Assembly (NCBI GenBank): GCA_009663185.1
Contig: VJZX01000003.1
Coordinates: 62,001-126,000, forward strand
DNA from: Isoptericola halalbus
GTDB taxonomy: Bacteria; Actinomycetota; Actinomycetes; Actinomycetales; Cellulomonadaceae
Reading direction: 5' to 3'
Length of the DNA stretch: 64,000 nucleotides
Part shown: positions 9,180 to 20,541 of the stretch, piece by piece
Layout: the number at the start of each line of letters is the position of its first letter
Position numbering within the stretch: position 1 is the stretch's first letter
Program-made: the position numbers and the translations under genes
Notes under the pieces: model-generated
What the model was told of the DNA's origin: nothing
What the model saw: only the letters and a program-made list of their open reading frames with translations
Database searches by the model: none

Positions 9180-9770
9180 GTGACGGGACAGCGGCGGCTC
9201 CGTGAGGTCTTCCATGCCCGGGTCGACTTGCTTCCGGGGACGCGAGAACTGCTGCCACTGGACGACCTGGCAGAGATCGCCCCTGCAACGTACGAGGCCG
9301 GCCTCGCGAAGTACGCGGGCAGCCCGGAGCGAGAACGACTGCGCGAGACCATCGTTCCGCTGCTGAACCGCCGGTGGACCCAGGTGGTGTTCCTGAGCCC
9401 TGTCCATCCGCATGCGATCTGGCGCACCTGGCTCGAAGTCACCGGGCGACAGTTGCCGCCCGTGGAATTCTGGTCGATTCCCGTCGACCGTCTCCCTGCG
9501 CCGTCGGTCGTATTCGACCGCAAGATCAGCACTGTGGGCGACCCCATCGACGCCTCCGAGGTCGTTCCGATCGATGTCTCGACGTTCCGTACGTCCCTGG
9601 AGACGACAGCGGCCAACCGTGCATGGCTTGAGTCACTGAGCGCGACGGGACGCCACGGAGCATGGTTCCACGGCGTGCCACACGTCCTCGTCGGAGCTCC
9701 TGTGCCGTTGACGCGCGCTCGCCTGGTGTGCTGGCACGAAGATCCGCTCGAGCCCGCCGAGCATTCCTGA
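9180..9770 (+). CDS. Hypothetical protein, about 196 residues
   Basis: I do not recognise the family. The sequence is globular and soluble, with well-mixed composition: FHARVDLLPGTRELLPLDDL near the start, WTQVVFLSPVHPHAIWRTWL in the middle and RLVCWHEDPLEPAEHS at the end. Third-position G/C is lower than in neighbouring genes, which hints at acquisition from elsewhere. The start is uncertain: GTG at 9180 is the best candidate and the frame stays open to a TTG at 9009. It stands alone between menB and a gene-free stretch. Confidence 0.6.
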   Translation: MTGQRRLREVFHARVDLLPGTRELLPLDDLAEIAPATYEAGLAKYAGSPERERLRETIVPLLNRRWTQVVFLSPVHPHAIWRTWLEVTGRQLPPVEFWSIPVDRLPAPSVVFDRKISTVGDPIDASEVVPIDVSTFRTSLETTAANRAWLESLSATGRHGAWFHGVPHVLVGAPVPLTRARLVCWHEDPLEPAEHS

Positions 9771-10089
9771 ACAAGACGAAGACAGAGATGACCCCCCGTC
9801 GCTGTTGTGAACGCTCCGCCTTGGTGTCGCCGCCCTGGCCGCCGGCCTCGCCGTGCTCGCCCGACGGGCGAGCAAAGCGGTAGTTCCCAATCGCGAGGGG
9901 CGCCCGAACCGCCGCCGTCTCTGACCACTCCGGCCGGTCGTCGGCGGCCGTTGCCGCCGGGTGCCTCGTTGGATACCTCGCCCTGACTGGGGCGCTCGTC
10001 TGAGTTGTCCTTCGACTTGAGCGAACGAGAGCCGTCGACCGTCCGGGTGTCGCTGTCCATCCGCTGACCCCGGCTTCGCCACGGTCAGA
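9771..10089. other. Gene-free stretch with possible gene remnant
   Basis: No intact gene. One plus-strand frame (about 9811-9920), opened only by a stop codon, reads LGVAALAAGLAVLARRASK and then ends in a basic tail and a stop. This looks like the last membrane helix of a lost gene. On the minus strand a frame from 10060 begins with a natural-looking polar segment but soon becomes an Arg-rich shadow. Both are consistent with decayed DNA. Confidence 0.3.
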
Positions 10090-11145
10090 TCAGGAGGTGC
10101 TCCAGCGGCCGGTGCCGCTCGGTACCAGCTCGACCCAGGTGTTGCCCGGGTCCAGCTCGACGGGCTTGCCGTTCGACGTGAGCACGACCGGCTTGTGCAG
10201 CCCCTTCTTCGACCACTTGACGTCGATCACCCGTCCACCCGAGGCGACGACGCCGCTGCCCGACCCGACGAGCTGCGTCTCGGGCACCGGCGCACCGGAC
10301 GCGTCCCGGTACTGGGTGTTGACCACCTTGACCGAGAGCACGACGACGTTGCGCGCCGCGTGCCGCTCCCCCGACGTCGAGACCGACCGGCTAGAGCCCT
10401 CCGAGCGCAACCACGTACGACTGTCGTTGTCCCAGTCCCAGACCGAGCGCTGGGCCGGCGACAGCGCCACGTCGAGGGTCCGGGCCTTCTTGCCCGACGT
10501 CGCCGCCGTGCCTTCGCCGACCTCGTCGGCGAACCGGAACTGCTGCCGCGGCGGCGCGGTGCGCTCGCCGTCGGCCTGAGAGAGGAAGGTCTCCGGCACT
10601 CCGATGACGTTGTGCGGGGCCGACCGGTTCGGGTCGCGCGAGAAGCCTGGGTCGCCGCGGTCCATGATCACCGACTGGGTGCCCGAGGCGTCGACCGCGT
10701 CGATGAAGACCCCCTGCGCACCCGAGTACGCGAGGATCCCGTCGAGGGGCGCGACGATCGCCGGGTCCATCGGGCGCACCGATCGGACGGGCTCGACCGT
10801 GTCCGGCAGGCGCGAGTGGTAGACGGCGACGAATCGCGTGATGCCGCCCTCGACGACCTCTTCCCAGACGATGTCGGCGTGCGTGAGCCCCGCCTGCGGT
10901 CGCGACGAGCTCGAGTTCTCGACCTTGATCGACAGCGCCGGACGCTTGGCGACCTGCTTCGTCTCGACGCCGGTCAGCGGCCACACCTTGGGGATGTCCG
11001 GCTTGGGCGGCTTGCCCTTGGTGGCGGCCTCGACCTGTGGGTCCACGGTCGTCGTCGGCGCAGGCGACGGTTCGCCGCCGCAGCCGCCGACCATCAGGCC
11101 GACCACGAGCGCCGAGGCCACGATCCGCACAGTCCGACCGATCAT
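10090..11145 (-). CDS. DUF3048 domain lipoprotein
   Basis: Predicted secreted lipoprotein of 351 residues. The N-terminus MIGRTVRIVASALVVGLMVG leads to a lipobox VGGC (Cys at about 22), then a Pro/Thr linker and the DUF3048 region with KVENSSSSRPQAGLTHADIV, PVRSVRPMDPAIVAPLDG and SAPHNVIGVPETFL. The C-terminal part (KWSKKGLHKPVVLTSNG, DPGNTWVELVP) fits the family's second domain. Its function is unknown; family members are often seen near cell-envelope genes. An ATG at 11145 with GGGAGGGG upstream sets the start. It is divergent from menE. Confidence 0.88.
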   Translation of the reverse strand: MIGRTVRIVASALVVGLMVGGCGGEPSPAPTTTVDPQVEAATKGKPPKPDIPKVWPLTGVETKQVAKRPALSIKVENSSSSRPQAGLTHADIVWEEVVEGGITRFVAVYHSRLPDTVEPVRSVRPMDPAIVAPLDGILAYSGAQGVFIDAVDASGTQSVIMDRGDPGFSRDPNRSAPHNVIGVPETFLSQADGERTAPPRQQFRFADEVGEGTAATSGKKARTLDVALSPAQRSVWDWDNDSRTWLRSEGSSRSVSTSGERHAARNVVVLSVKVVNTQYRDASGAPVPETQLVGSGSGVVASGGRVIDVKWSKKGLHKPVVLTSNGKPVELDPGNTWVELVPSGTGRWSTS

Positions 11146-11206
11146 CCGTCCCGTCCCCTCCCGGTGGCGAACGTCCTTGCCGCTCACCCTACGCCCGGCG
11201 GGGACA

Positions 11207-11212
11207 TAACCT
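11207..11212 (+). promoter_or_regulatory. -10 box of menE, predicted leaderless
   Basis: TAACCT is followed by six bases and the GTG at 11219, with no Shine-Dalgarno sequence. Confidence 0.5.
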
Positions 11213-11218
11213 GGGCAG

Positions 11219-12457
11219 GTGCTCGAGGACCTGGTCGGGGCGGTGCGCCGCGCGCTCGACGGTGGCCCCGCCGTCGCGCCCCTGCCCCGCCTCGCCCCCG
11301 ACGCGCCCCTGCCGCCGGGAACCGCGCTGGTGGTGCGCACGTCCGGCTCGACGGGCGCTCCCCGGGAGGTCGCGCTCAGCGCCGACGCGCTGCGCGCGTC
11401 CGCCTCGGCGACGCACGAACGGCTCGGCAAGGACGGGCGGTGGGTCCTGGCCCTGCCTCCCACGCACGTCGCGGGGTTGCAGGTGATCGTGCGGGCCCTG
11501 CTCTCCGGCGCCCCGCCCGCGGCGGCCGATCCCGGCGTGCCGTTCACGCCCGAGGGGTTCGCGGACCTCCTCGAGCCCGTGCTCGCCGGCGACGACCCCG
11601 TGTTCACCTCGCTCGTCCCGACCCAGCTGCACCGCCTCGTCGCGGCGGCCGACGGTGGCCGACCCCGCGGCCTGGCCGCCCTGGCCCGGTGCACCGCCGT
11701 GCTGCTCGGCGGCGCGACGACACCCCCGCCGCTGCTCGAGCGAGCGCGAGCGGCGGGGGTCCGGGTCGTGCGGACGTACGGCATGTCCGAGACCGCCGGC
11801 GGCTGCGTGTACGACGGCGTGCCGCTGCGCGGGGTGCGGGTACGCCTCGCTCCCGGGACGGACGTGGTCGAGCTCGCGGGCCCGATGCTCGCCGCCGGGT
11901 ACGTCGGCGACGACGCTGCCACCGCGGCCGCGTTCCGCACCGACGCCGAGTGGCCCGACGTCGGTACCCGCTGGTTCCGCACGAGCGACGTGGGCGCATG
12001 GGCCCCCGACGGGAGGCTGCGGGTGCTCGGCCGGGCCGACGACGTCGTCGTGACGGGCGGGGTCAACGTCGCCCCGGCGGCGGTCGAGGCGGCGCTCATC
12101 CCCGTGCTGCCGGAGGTGCTCGGGCCGGCGGCGACCGGCGAGTCGTGCGTCGTCGGCGTGCCCGACGCCGAGTGGGGCCAGTCGCTCGTGGCGGTCGTCG
12201 TCGTGCCTCCCGTAGAGCTGCCAGGCTCCGGGCGGCGTGCCCCCGGGCCTGAGCCCGACGACGCGACCGGGCTGACCGCCGTCGGGCAAGACGACCTCGC
12301 GCAGGTGCGTGCCACCGTCGCCGCTACGCTGGGGCCGCCGTCCGCGCCGAGGCGCGTCTACCGCGTCGCCGCGCTGCCCCTGCGCGGCCCCGGCAAGGTG
12401 GACCGTGCCGCGGTGGCCGCGATGGTCCGGACGCACGAGGCGCCGACCACCCCCTGA
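11219..12457 (+). CDS. menE: MenE, o-succinylbenzoate-CoA ligase
   Basis: ANL-superfamily adenylating enzyme of 412 residues that activates o-succinylbenzoate with CoA for MenB. The phosphate-binding loop VVRTSGSTGAPREVAL comes at only about residue 40, so the usual N-terminal subdomain is short; compact MenE proteins of this kind are normal in actinobacteria. Also seen are TYGMSETAGGCVYDG, the hinge Asp in RTSDVGAWAPDGRLRVLGR, VTGGVNVAPAAVE and the C-terminal catalytic lysine in RGPGKVDR. GTG start at 11219 from the promoter spacing. It is followed 10 bp later by menA. Confidence 0.93.
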   Translation: MLEDLVGAVRRALDGGPAVAPLPRLAPDAPLPPGTALVVRTSGSTGAPREVALSADALRASASATHERLGKDGRWVLALPPTHVAGLQVIVRALLSGAPPAAADPGVPFTPEGFADLLEPVLAGDDPVFTSLVPTQLHRLVAAADGGRPRGLAALARCTAVLLGGATTPPPLLERARAAGVRVVRTYGMSETAGGCVYDGVPLRGVRVRLAPGTDVVELAGPMLAAGYVGDDAATAAAFRTDAEWPDVGTRWFRTSDVGAWAPDGRLRVLGRADDVVVTGGVNVAPAAVEAALIPVLPEVLGPAATGESCVVGVPDAEWGQSLVAVVVVPPVELPGSGRRAPGPEPDDATGLTAVGQDDLAQVRATVAATLGPPSAPRRVYRVAALPLRGPGKVDRAAVAAMVRTHEAPTTP

Positions 12458-12467
12458 AGGAGGACGC

Positions 12468-13337
12468 ATGGCCACGACCCGCGAGTGGATCGCCGGCGCA
12501 CGCCCCCGCACGCTCCCGGCAGCGACAGCGCCGGTGCTCGTCGGCTCGGGCGCGGCGGCCCAGGTGGGCGAGTTCGCCTGGGTTCCGGCGCTCCTCGCGC
12601 TCGGCGTCGCGCTCGCGCTCCAGGTGGGCGTGAACTATGCGAACGACTACTCCGACGGCGTGCGGGGGACCGACGTCGACCGCGTCGGCCCGCTGCGGCT
12701 CACGGCGTCGCGCGCAGCCCCGCCCGGCCAGGTCCAGGCGGCCGCGTTCGCGGCGCTCGGCGTCGCAGGCGTCCTGGGTCTGCTCCTGTGCGCCGTCAGC
12801 GGCCACTGGTGGCTGCTCGCTGTCGGGGCGCTGTGCGTGCTGGCCGCCTGGTACTACACCGGCGGGAGGCGTCCGTACGGCTACCTGGGGCTCGGCGAGG
12901 TCGGGGTGTTCGTCTTCTTCGGGCTCGTCGCCACGCTCGGCACCGCGTACACGCAGGCCGACCGGATCACGTGGCCGGCGGTGCTGGGTGCGGTGGGCGT
13001 GGGACTCATCGCGTGCGCGCTGCTCATGGTCAACAACGTCCGGGACATCCCGACCGACGTCGCCGCCGGCAAGCGGACGCTCGCCGTGCGGGTCGGCGAC
13101 CGCCGGGCGCGACGCCTCTACACCGCCTGGATGGTGCTTCCCGTGCTGCTGGGCGCGCTGTGCGCGTTCTGGGCGCCGTGGACGCTGGTGGTGCTGTTCC
13201 TGCTCCTGCCCGCCGTCCTGCTCTCGACGCCGGTGCTTGCCGGCGTGCGCGGGAGGCTGCTCGTACCGGTGCTCGCGGGCACCGGGCTGTTCGAGCTGGG
13301 CTACGGCGTCCTGCTCGGCTTCGGCCTCGCCCTCTGA
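12468..13337 (+). CDS. menA: MenA, 1,4-dihydroxy-2-naphthoate polyprenyltransferase
   Basis: Integral membrane UbiA-family prenyltransferase of 289 residues that attaches the isoprenoid tail and makes demethylmenaquinone. The first Asp-rich motif is NYANDYSDGVRGTD and the second region is MVNNVRDIPTDVAAGKRTLA, with about eight membrane helices between and around them. The ATG at 12468 is preceded by AAGGAGG, which itself overlaps the end of menE, so menE and menA form an operon. No methyltransferase (menG/ubiE) is present in the window. Confidence 0.96.
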   Translation: MATTREWIAGARPRTLPAATAPVLVGSGAAAQVGEFAWVPALLALGVALALQVGVNYANDYSDGVRGTDVDRVGPLRLTASRAAPPGQVQAAAFAALGVAGVLGLLLCAVSGHWWLLAVGALCVLAAWYYTGGRRPYGYLGLGEVGVFVFFGLVATLGTAYTQADRITWPAVLGAVGVGLIACALLMVNNVRDIPTDVAAGKRTLAVRVGDRRARRLYTAWMVLPVLLGALCAFWAPWTLVVLFLLLPAVLLSTPVLAGVRGRLLVPVLAGTGLFELGYGVLLGFGLAL

Positions 13338-13470
13338 CGAGGTAGAACCGCTTCCCGCGAGGTAGAACCCGAACCGGCGAGGTAGAACGAAATCTCGCGA
13401 GGTAGAACGAACCGCACCCGGTACTCGTTCTACCTCGGCGCAGGCCGTCGGCGCTTGCGCTTCTACTTCG
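13338..13470. repeat. Four tandem copies of a terminator arm plus inverted copies
   Basis: CGAGGTAGAAC occurs at 13338, 13358, 13378 and 13398, a period of exactly 20 bp with 9 bp of unrelated sequence between copies. A perfect inverted copy lies at 13427-13437 and an imperfect one at 13460-13470. The element sits between the convergent menA and DUF4229 genes, so it should act as a terminator in which several left arms compete for the same right arm. The same core recurs at 23204-23288. Confidence 0.85.
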
Positions 13471-13738
13471 GCGAGTCGGCCTGGTCGACGACGGAGTCCT
13501 CGTAGGCGGCGTCCTCGTCGACGGTCTGCTCCTTCGCCGCCTGACGTCGCGCCGAGCGCTCGGCGAGCCACACCGCGGCGGCGTCCCGCTGCCGGCGCAG
13601 CGCCAGGTACGACACCGAGAAGGCGACGACGAGCGCGACGAGCAGCAGCAGCCAGCTCCGCAGACCGGCGAGGTACCCGACGACGAGCAGGGCGACGAAG
13701 AGACCGAGCCGCAGGAGGCTGTAGACGAGGAAGGGCAC
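13463..13738 (-). CDS. DUF4229 family small membrane protein
   Basis: A protein of 91 residues with two membrane helices (about 5-22 and 28-47: LLRLGLFVALLVVGYLAG and SWLLLLVALVVAFSVSYLAL) and then a charged cytoplasmic tail (LAERSARRQAAKEQTVDEDA). This is the DUF4229 layout found beside men and ccs genes in many actinobacteria; no function is known. The GTG at 13738 follows a -10 TACCCT (reverse strand, 13745-13750) by six bases, so it is probably leaderless. The stop codon lies inside the imperfect inverted repeat described above. Confidence 0.85.
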   Translation of the reverse strand: MPFLVYSLLRLGLFVALLVVGYLAGLRSWLLLLVALVVAFSVSYLALRRQRDAAAVWLAERSARRQAAKEQTVDEDAAYEDSVVDQADSPK

Positions 13739-13744
13739 ACCTCA

Positions 13745-13750
13745 AGGGTA
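13745..13750 (-). promoter_or_regulatory. -10 box of the DUF4229 gene
   Basis: TACCCT on the reverse strand, six bases before the GTG. Confidence 0.45.
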
Positions 13751-13837
13751 GGCGGCCCGACGGCAGGGCCTCGCACCCGTGGCGCAGGTTACGGTCACGG
13801 TCCGAGCACACATGCGGGCGAGCGGGCCGGGCGGCCC

Positions 13838-13843
13838 TACGCT
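13838..13843 (+). promoter_or_regulatory. -10 box of the PLDc_N gene
   Basis: TACGCT is followed by six bases (GGAGAC) and the ATG at 13850. GGAGAC could also serve as a ribosome site, so leaderless status is less certain here. Confidence 0.4.
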
Positions 13844-13849
13844 GGAGAC

Positions 13850-14224
13850 ATGTTCGTACGCGTCGTCCTGCCCCTGGCGATTCTGGGGCTCATGGTCTAC
13901 ACGCTCGCCGACCTCGCCGGGTCCGACGAGGAGGACCGCGGCGGCCTGCCCACGTGGCTGTGGGTCCTGATCATCGTCCTGCTGCCACTGTTCGGCGCGG
14001 CAGCGTGGATCGTGAGCAAGCAGCAGCGACGCAGGTCCGGCGGCTGGGGCCAGTCCGGCCGGGGCGCGCGGCCGGGCCGCGGTCCGCGTCGCCCCTCGGG
14101 CCCGGTCGCTCCCGACGACGACCCGGACTTCCTGTGGCGCCTCGAGCAAGAGCGCCGCCGCCAGCGGCGCGAGGACGGCGACTCCCCGGCCGATGGCACC
14201 GACGAGGATCCCCCTCCCTCCTGA
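13850..14224 (+). CDS. PLDc_N (phospholipase D N-terminal-like) membrane protein
   Basis: A protein of 124 residues with two membrane helices (about 4-22 and 35-56: RVVLPLAILGLMVYTLADL and LPTWLWVLIIVLLPLFGAAAWIV) joined by a short acidic loop, followed by a disordered Gly/Arg/Pro tail and an acidic end. The paired helices match the PLDc_N domain seen at the start of cardiolipin synthases. No catalytic HKD motif is present, so it is not itself a phospholipase. Homologues commonly lie near men and ccs genes; the role is unknown. Confidence 0.82.
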   Translation: MFVRVVLPLAILGLMVYTLADLAGSDEEDRGGLPTWLWVLIIVLLPLFGAAAWIVSKQQRRRSGGWGQSGRGARPGRGPRRPSGPVAPDDDPDFLWRLEQERRRQRREDGDSPADGTDEDPPPS

Positions 14225-14263
14225 GGAGCGCGGCGGGCACGAAGCCCGCATGTCCCTGCCGGT

Positions 14264-14307
14264 AAGGCCGTTGGGCCCTTCCGAAGGTCACCCGGAGCGC
14301 CCAGGCT
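14264..14307 (+). promoter_or_regulatory. DosR/DevR-like box and -10 of the ctpF-like gene
   Basis: AAGGCCGTTGGGCCCTT (14264-14280) resembles the RGGNCNNTGGNCCC form of mycobacterial DosR boxes. CAGGCT (14302-14307) is a candidate -10 with seven bases to the ATG at 14315. If transcription starts at that ATG, the box is centred near -43, where an activator would overlap the -35 region. The match is by eye and is not perfect. Confidence 0.5.
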
Positions 14308-14314
14308 GTGCCTC

Positions 14315-17077
<2,763 letters not shown>

Positions 17078-18010
17078 AGATCAGGTTCACGCCAGTGAAG
17101 TTGAACAGCACGCACGCGTACCCAACGACGACGAACCACGCGGCCCGGCGGCCCGACCACCCGCGCGTCGTGCGCGCGTGCAGGTACGCCGCGTACACGA
17201 CCCAGACGACGAAGCTCCAGACCTCCTTGACGTCCCAGCCCCAGTAGCGGCCCCAGGCGTGCTCGGCCCAGATCGCGCCGCCGATGAGCGTGAACGTCCA
17301 CAGCACGAAGCCGACCGCGTTGAGCCGGAACGACAGCGTCTCGAGCGAGCCCGGCGTCGGGACCCGGTCGAGCCAACGGAAGCCGGTCCGGGCGAGGAAC
17401 GGAACCCCCGAGTCGCGGCTGTCCCGCAGGAGCTGCAGGACCGACGCGACGAACGCGACCGTGAGGATGCCGGTCGCGGCGATGGCGACACCGACGTGGA
17501 TGACGAGCCAGTAGTTCTGGAGTGCGGGCTGAAGACCCGTCGCGGCGACGTAGAAGACGTTGACGCCGAGGGCGAGGAACAGCACCACGAGCCCCGTCAC
17601 GAACGTGCCGAGGAACCGCACGTCGCGGCGCGTCGACAGGCCCAGGAACACGGCGAGCGCCACGAACGACCCGACGAGGGTGAACTCGTACATGTTGGCC
17701 CACGGGGTGCGGCCCGCGGCGAGACCGCGCAGGACGATCGCGACGAGCAGCAACGCCGTGCCCACCCACGTCGTCGACATCGCGATGCCCGCGGCCCGGC
17801 GGCGCGGCTCGGTCCCGGACGGCGGCACCGACGCCGTGCCCGGAGCCCCGCTCACGGCAGCCTGCGCGGCACCGACGGCCGCCCGCGCGCGTGTCCCGGC
17901 ACGCTCCTCGGTACGCCGCCCCAGGTCGATGGCGAACGAGACGAGCGCGACGGCCAGCGCCGTCATCGCGGCCCAGACGAGCAGCACGCTCAGCTCGGCG
18001 ATCTCCATGG

Positions 18011-19759
18011 TCAGCCTTCCGTGGTGGTGTCGGTGGCGGAGGTGTCGGACGCCGACTCCCTGCAGGGCACGGCGCCGAGCGCCCGGTCGACCTCGTCCTG
18101 CAGGCCGGCGTCGTCGCCGCGCGCGAGCCCGGCGACCTCGACGCGCGTGACCGTGCGTCCGGCCCCGTCGGCAGGGTCGGCCTCGGACCATGATCGCACC
18201 CAGACGCGGCGTCGCGGCGTGAACAGCGAGACCGCCAGGCCCGCGAGGGCGAGCAGGGAGAACGTGAGCACCCAGGCGAGCGACGGGTCGTGCCGCAGGT
18301 CGAGCGCGACGTAGCGCGGGACGTCCTCGCCCAGCGTGACCGTGCCGAGCCCGTCGGGCAGGTCTGCTGTCTCGCCGGGCCGCAGCAGCACCTTCACGCG
18401 CTCGCCGTCCTCGCCGACCGACGCCGTGAGGTTCGCCGTGTCGAGGCGGTAGACATTCTGCGGCACGCCCTCGTCGAGCCCCAGGTCGCCCCGGTAGACC
18501 TCGAGCACGAGCAGCGGGTCGCGCGGCTGGGGGAACACGGAGCGGGCGGACCCGTCCTGCTCGACGACGGCGGTCGGCAGGAAGTAGCCGACGAGCCCGA
18601 TCTGCTCGAGGCCCGCCGAGACGTCGGGCACCTTGACGACGCCCCGCGAGGTGTACATCTGGTCCTCGGGCAGGAACGGCACCCGGCCGGAGAACGCGAC
18701 CTGCCCCTCGGCGTCGTTCACCGTGATCTCGGGCGCGAACCCGTTGCCCTGCAGGTAGATCTTCGACCCGTCGATCTGCAGCGGGTGGTTGACCTTGATG
18801 GTCTCGGCGCTGCTCTCGCCGTCGGGCTCGGTCACGGTCACGTACGCGGTGAAGTCGCGCGCCTGGGCGAACGCGACCCGGTCGGAGGCGAACTCGGAGG
18901 AGAACTCGTCGAGCGTCATCGAGAACGGCACGAGCGACCGGGGCGAGAACCACTCCCCGGACTCGAAGGTGTCGTAGTCGACGACGGCGTTGGCGAACCC
19001 GCGGCCCTCGGTCACGATCGCCTGCCCCCGGTAGTGCAGCAGCTGGCCGAGGACGACGGACACGAGCAGGCCGAGCAGGGCGAGGTGGAAGACGAGGTTG
19101 CCCGTCTCGCGCAGGTAGCCGCGCTCGGCGGCGACGGTGCGCGTGGCCGGGCGGCCCGGCACGCGCCCGCGCGCGGACCGGGCCTCCTCCGCACCCGCGT
19201 CGACGCGGAACACCGGCAGCCAGCGCACGCGCCCGCGCAGGTGCGCCACAACGGCGTCCGTGACCTCGTCGGGCGTGGCCGACGTCGTCGTCTCGGCGCG
19301 TGCCGGGAAGCGCTCGAACCGCGCGGGGGTGCGCGGCGGACGGTCCCGCATCGCCCGGGCGTGCGCGGCCGTGCGCGGCACGATGCACCCGACGAGCGAG
19401 ACGAACAGCATGAGGTAGATCGCCGAGAACCAGACGGACGAGTACACGTCGAAGAACCCGAGGCGGTCGAGCCACTCGCCGGCGGTCGGGTTGTCGGCCA
19501 GGTAGGTCAGCACCGCGGCCGGGTCCTGCGGGCGCTGCGGCAGGATCGAGCCGGGCACCGCGGCGACCGCCAGCAGCATGAGCAGCATGAGCGCGACGCG
19601 CATGCTCGTGAGCTGGCGCCACGTCCAGCGCAGCGTGCCGCGCCAGCCGAGCGCGGGGAGCGTGGGACCGGTGCCCGACGGCGGCACCTGCTCCGCGTAG
19701 GAGCCCTCGGAGAACTCGTCGGCGATGCCCTCGGGGCGGTACGTCGTGGAGTCGCTCAT
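18011..19759 (-). CDS. resB: ResB, cytochrome c maturation protein
   Basis: A protein of 582 residues that partners CcsB. Three N-terminal membrane helices (VALMLLMLLAVAAVPGS, VWFSAIYLMLFVSLVGCIVP and LVFHLALLGLLVSVVLGQLL) precede a large external domain (KVNHPLQIDGSKIYLQGNGF), and a last helix (WVLTFSLLALAGLAVSLF) follows near residue 510. SILPQRPQDP after the first helix is a family signature. The ATG overlaps the ccdA stop as TGATG, indicating coupled translation. A C-terminal acidic tail is less conserved. Confidence 0.95.
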   Translation of the reverse strand: MSDSTTYRPEGIADEFSEGSYAEQVPPSGTGPTLPALGWRGTLRWTWRQLTSMRVALMLLMLLAVAAVPGSILPQRPQDPAAVLTYLADNPTAGEWLDRLGFFDVYSSVWFSAIYLMLFVSLVGCIVPRTAAHARAMRDRPPRTPARFERFPARAETTTSATPDEVTDAVVAHLRGRVRWLPVFRVDAGAEEARSARGRVPGRPATRTVAAERGYLRETGNLVFHLALLGLLVSVVLGQLLHYRGQAIVTEGRGFANAVVDYDTFESGEWFSPRSLVPFSMTLDEFSSEFASDRVAFAQARDFTAYVTVTEPDGESSAETIKVNHPLQIDGSKIYLQGNGFAPEITVNDAEGQVAFSGRVPFLPEDQMYTSRGVVKVPDVSAGLEQIGLVGYFLPTAVVEQDGSARSVFPQPRDPLLVLEVYRGDLGLDEGVPQNVYRLDTANLTASVGEDGERVKVLLRPGETADLPDGLGTVTLGEDVPRYVALDLRHDPSLAWVLTFSLLALAGLAVSLFTPRRRVWVRSWSEADPADGAGRTVTRVEVAGLARGDDAGLQDEVDRALGAVPCRESASDTSATDTTTEG

Positions 19760-20541
19760 CACACCACCGTCACAAAGCCGCTGATCCAGCCCTGCAGCTG
19801 GCTCGTCAGCGCACCCCACAGGCCGCTGACGAGGGCCAGGCCGATGACGACGAGGAGGGCGCCGCCCGCGCGCTGGATCGTCAGGCGGTGCTGGCGCAGG
19901 AACGCGAGCATGCGCTGCGAGGACTGCATGCCGAGCGCCACCAGGAGGAACGGCACGCCCAGCCCCACGCAGTAGGCGATGCCGAGCAGGACGCCGCGTC
20001 CCGCGGACGCCTCGTTGAGCGACAGCGCCTGGACCGCGGCGAGCGTCGGGCCGATGCACGGCGTCCAGCCGAGCCCGAACACGAGGCCGAGCACGGGCGC
20101 GCCCCACAGCCCGGCCTGCGGGCTCAGGTGCAGGCGCCGTTCGTGCTGCAGGAACGGCACGCCGCCGACGAAAGCCATGCCCATGACCACGACGACGACG
20201 CCGAGCACGCGCGTGATCACGTCCTCCCAGCGCACCAGGTAGGAGCCGAACGCCCCCGCGGCGGCCATGAGGGCGACGAACACGACCGTGAAGCCGAGCA
20301 CGAAGAGGCCGACCCCGGCCACGACGCGAGTGCGCTCCGGCGCGGTGCGCACCGCCGTCGTGCCGCCTCCGGCCGCCGGGGCGGCGTTCGCCGCGGCCAT
20401 ACCGCTCACGTACCCGACATACCCGGGCACGAGCGGCAGCACGCACGGCGACGCGAACGACACGAGGCCGGCCAGCAGCGCGACCGGGACCGCGAGCAGG
20501 AGCGAGCCGCTGAACGCCGTCGTGGCGAAGGCCTCGCCCAT
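19759..20541 (-). CDS. ccdA: CcdA, thiol-disulfide electron carrier
   Basis: DsbD-family membrane protein of 260 residues with six helices. It passes electrons from cytoplasmic thioredoxin to TlpA outside, keeping apocytochrome c cysteines reduced. The two essential cysteines lie in FASPCVLPLVPGYVGYVSGM and GLGWTPCIGPTLAAV. Start and stop overlap both neighbours as TGATG. Confidence 0.96.
   Translation of the reverse strand: MGEAFATTAFSGSLLLAVPVALLAGLVSFASPCVLPLVPGYVGYVSGMAAANAAPAAGGGTTAVRTAPERTRVVAGVGLFVLGFTVVFVALMAAAGAFGSYLVRWEDVITRVLGVVVVVMGMAFVGGVPFLQHERRLHLSPQAGLWGAPVLGLVFGLGWTPCIGPTLAAVQALSLNEASAGRGVLLGIAYCVGLGVPFLLVALGMQSSQRMLAFLRQHRLTIQRAGGALLVVIGLALVSGLWGALTSQLQGWISGFVTVV

Noticed and set aside
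11219-12457. MenE thought to be N-terminally truncated
   Set aside because: Short MenE proteins that begin just before the phosphate loop are normal in actinobacteria, and the promoter position fits this start.
13338-13437. CRISPR-like regular repeats with variable spacers
   Set aside because: Units are 11 bp with 9-bp gaps, far too short; inverted copies and the position between convergent genes point to a terminator.
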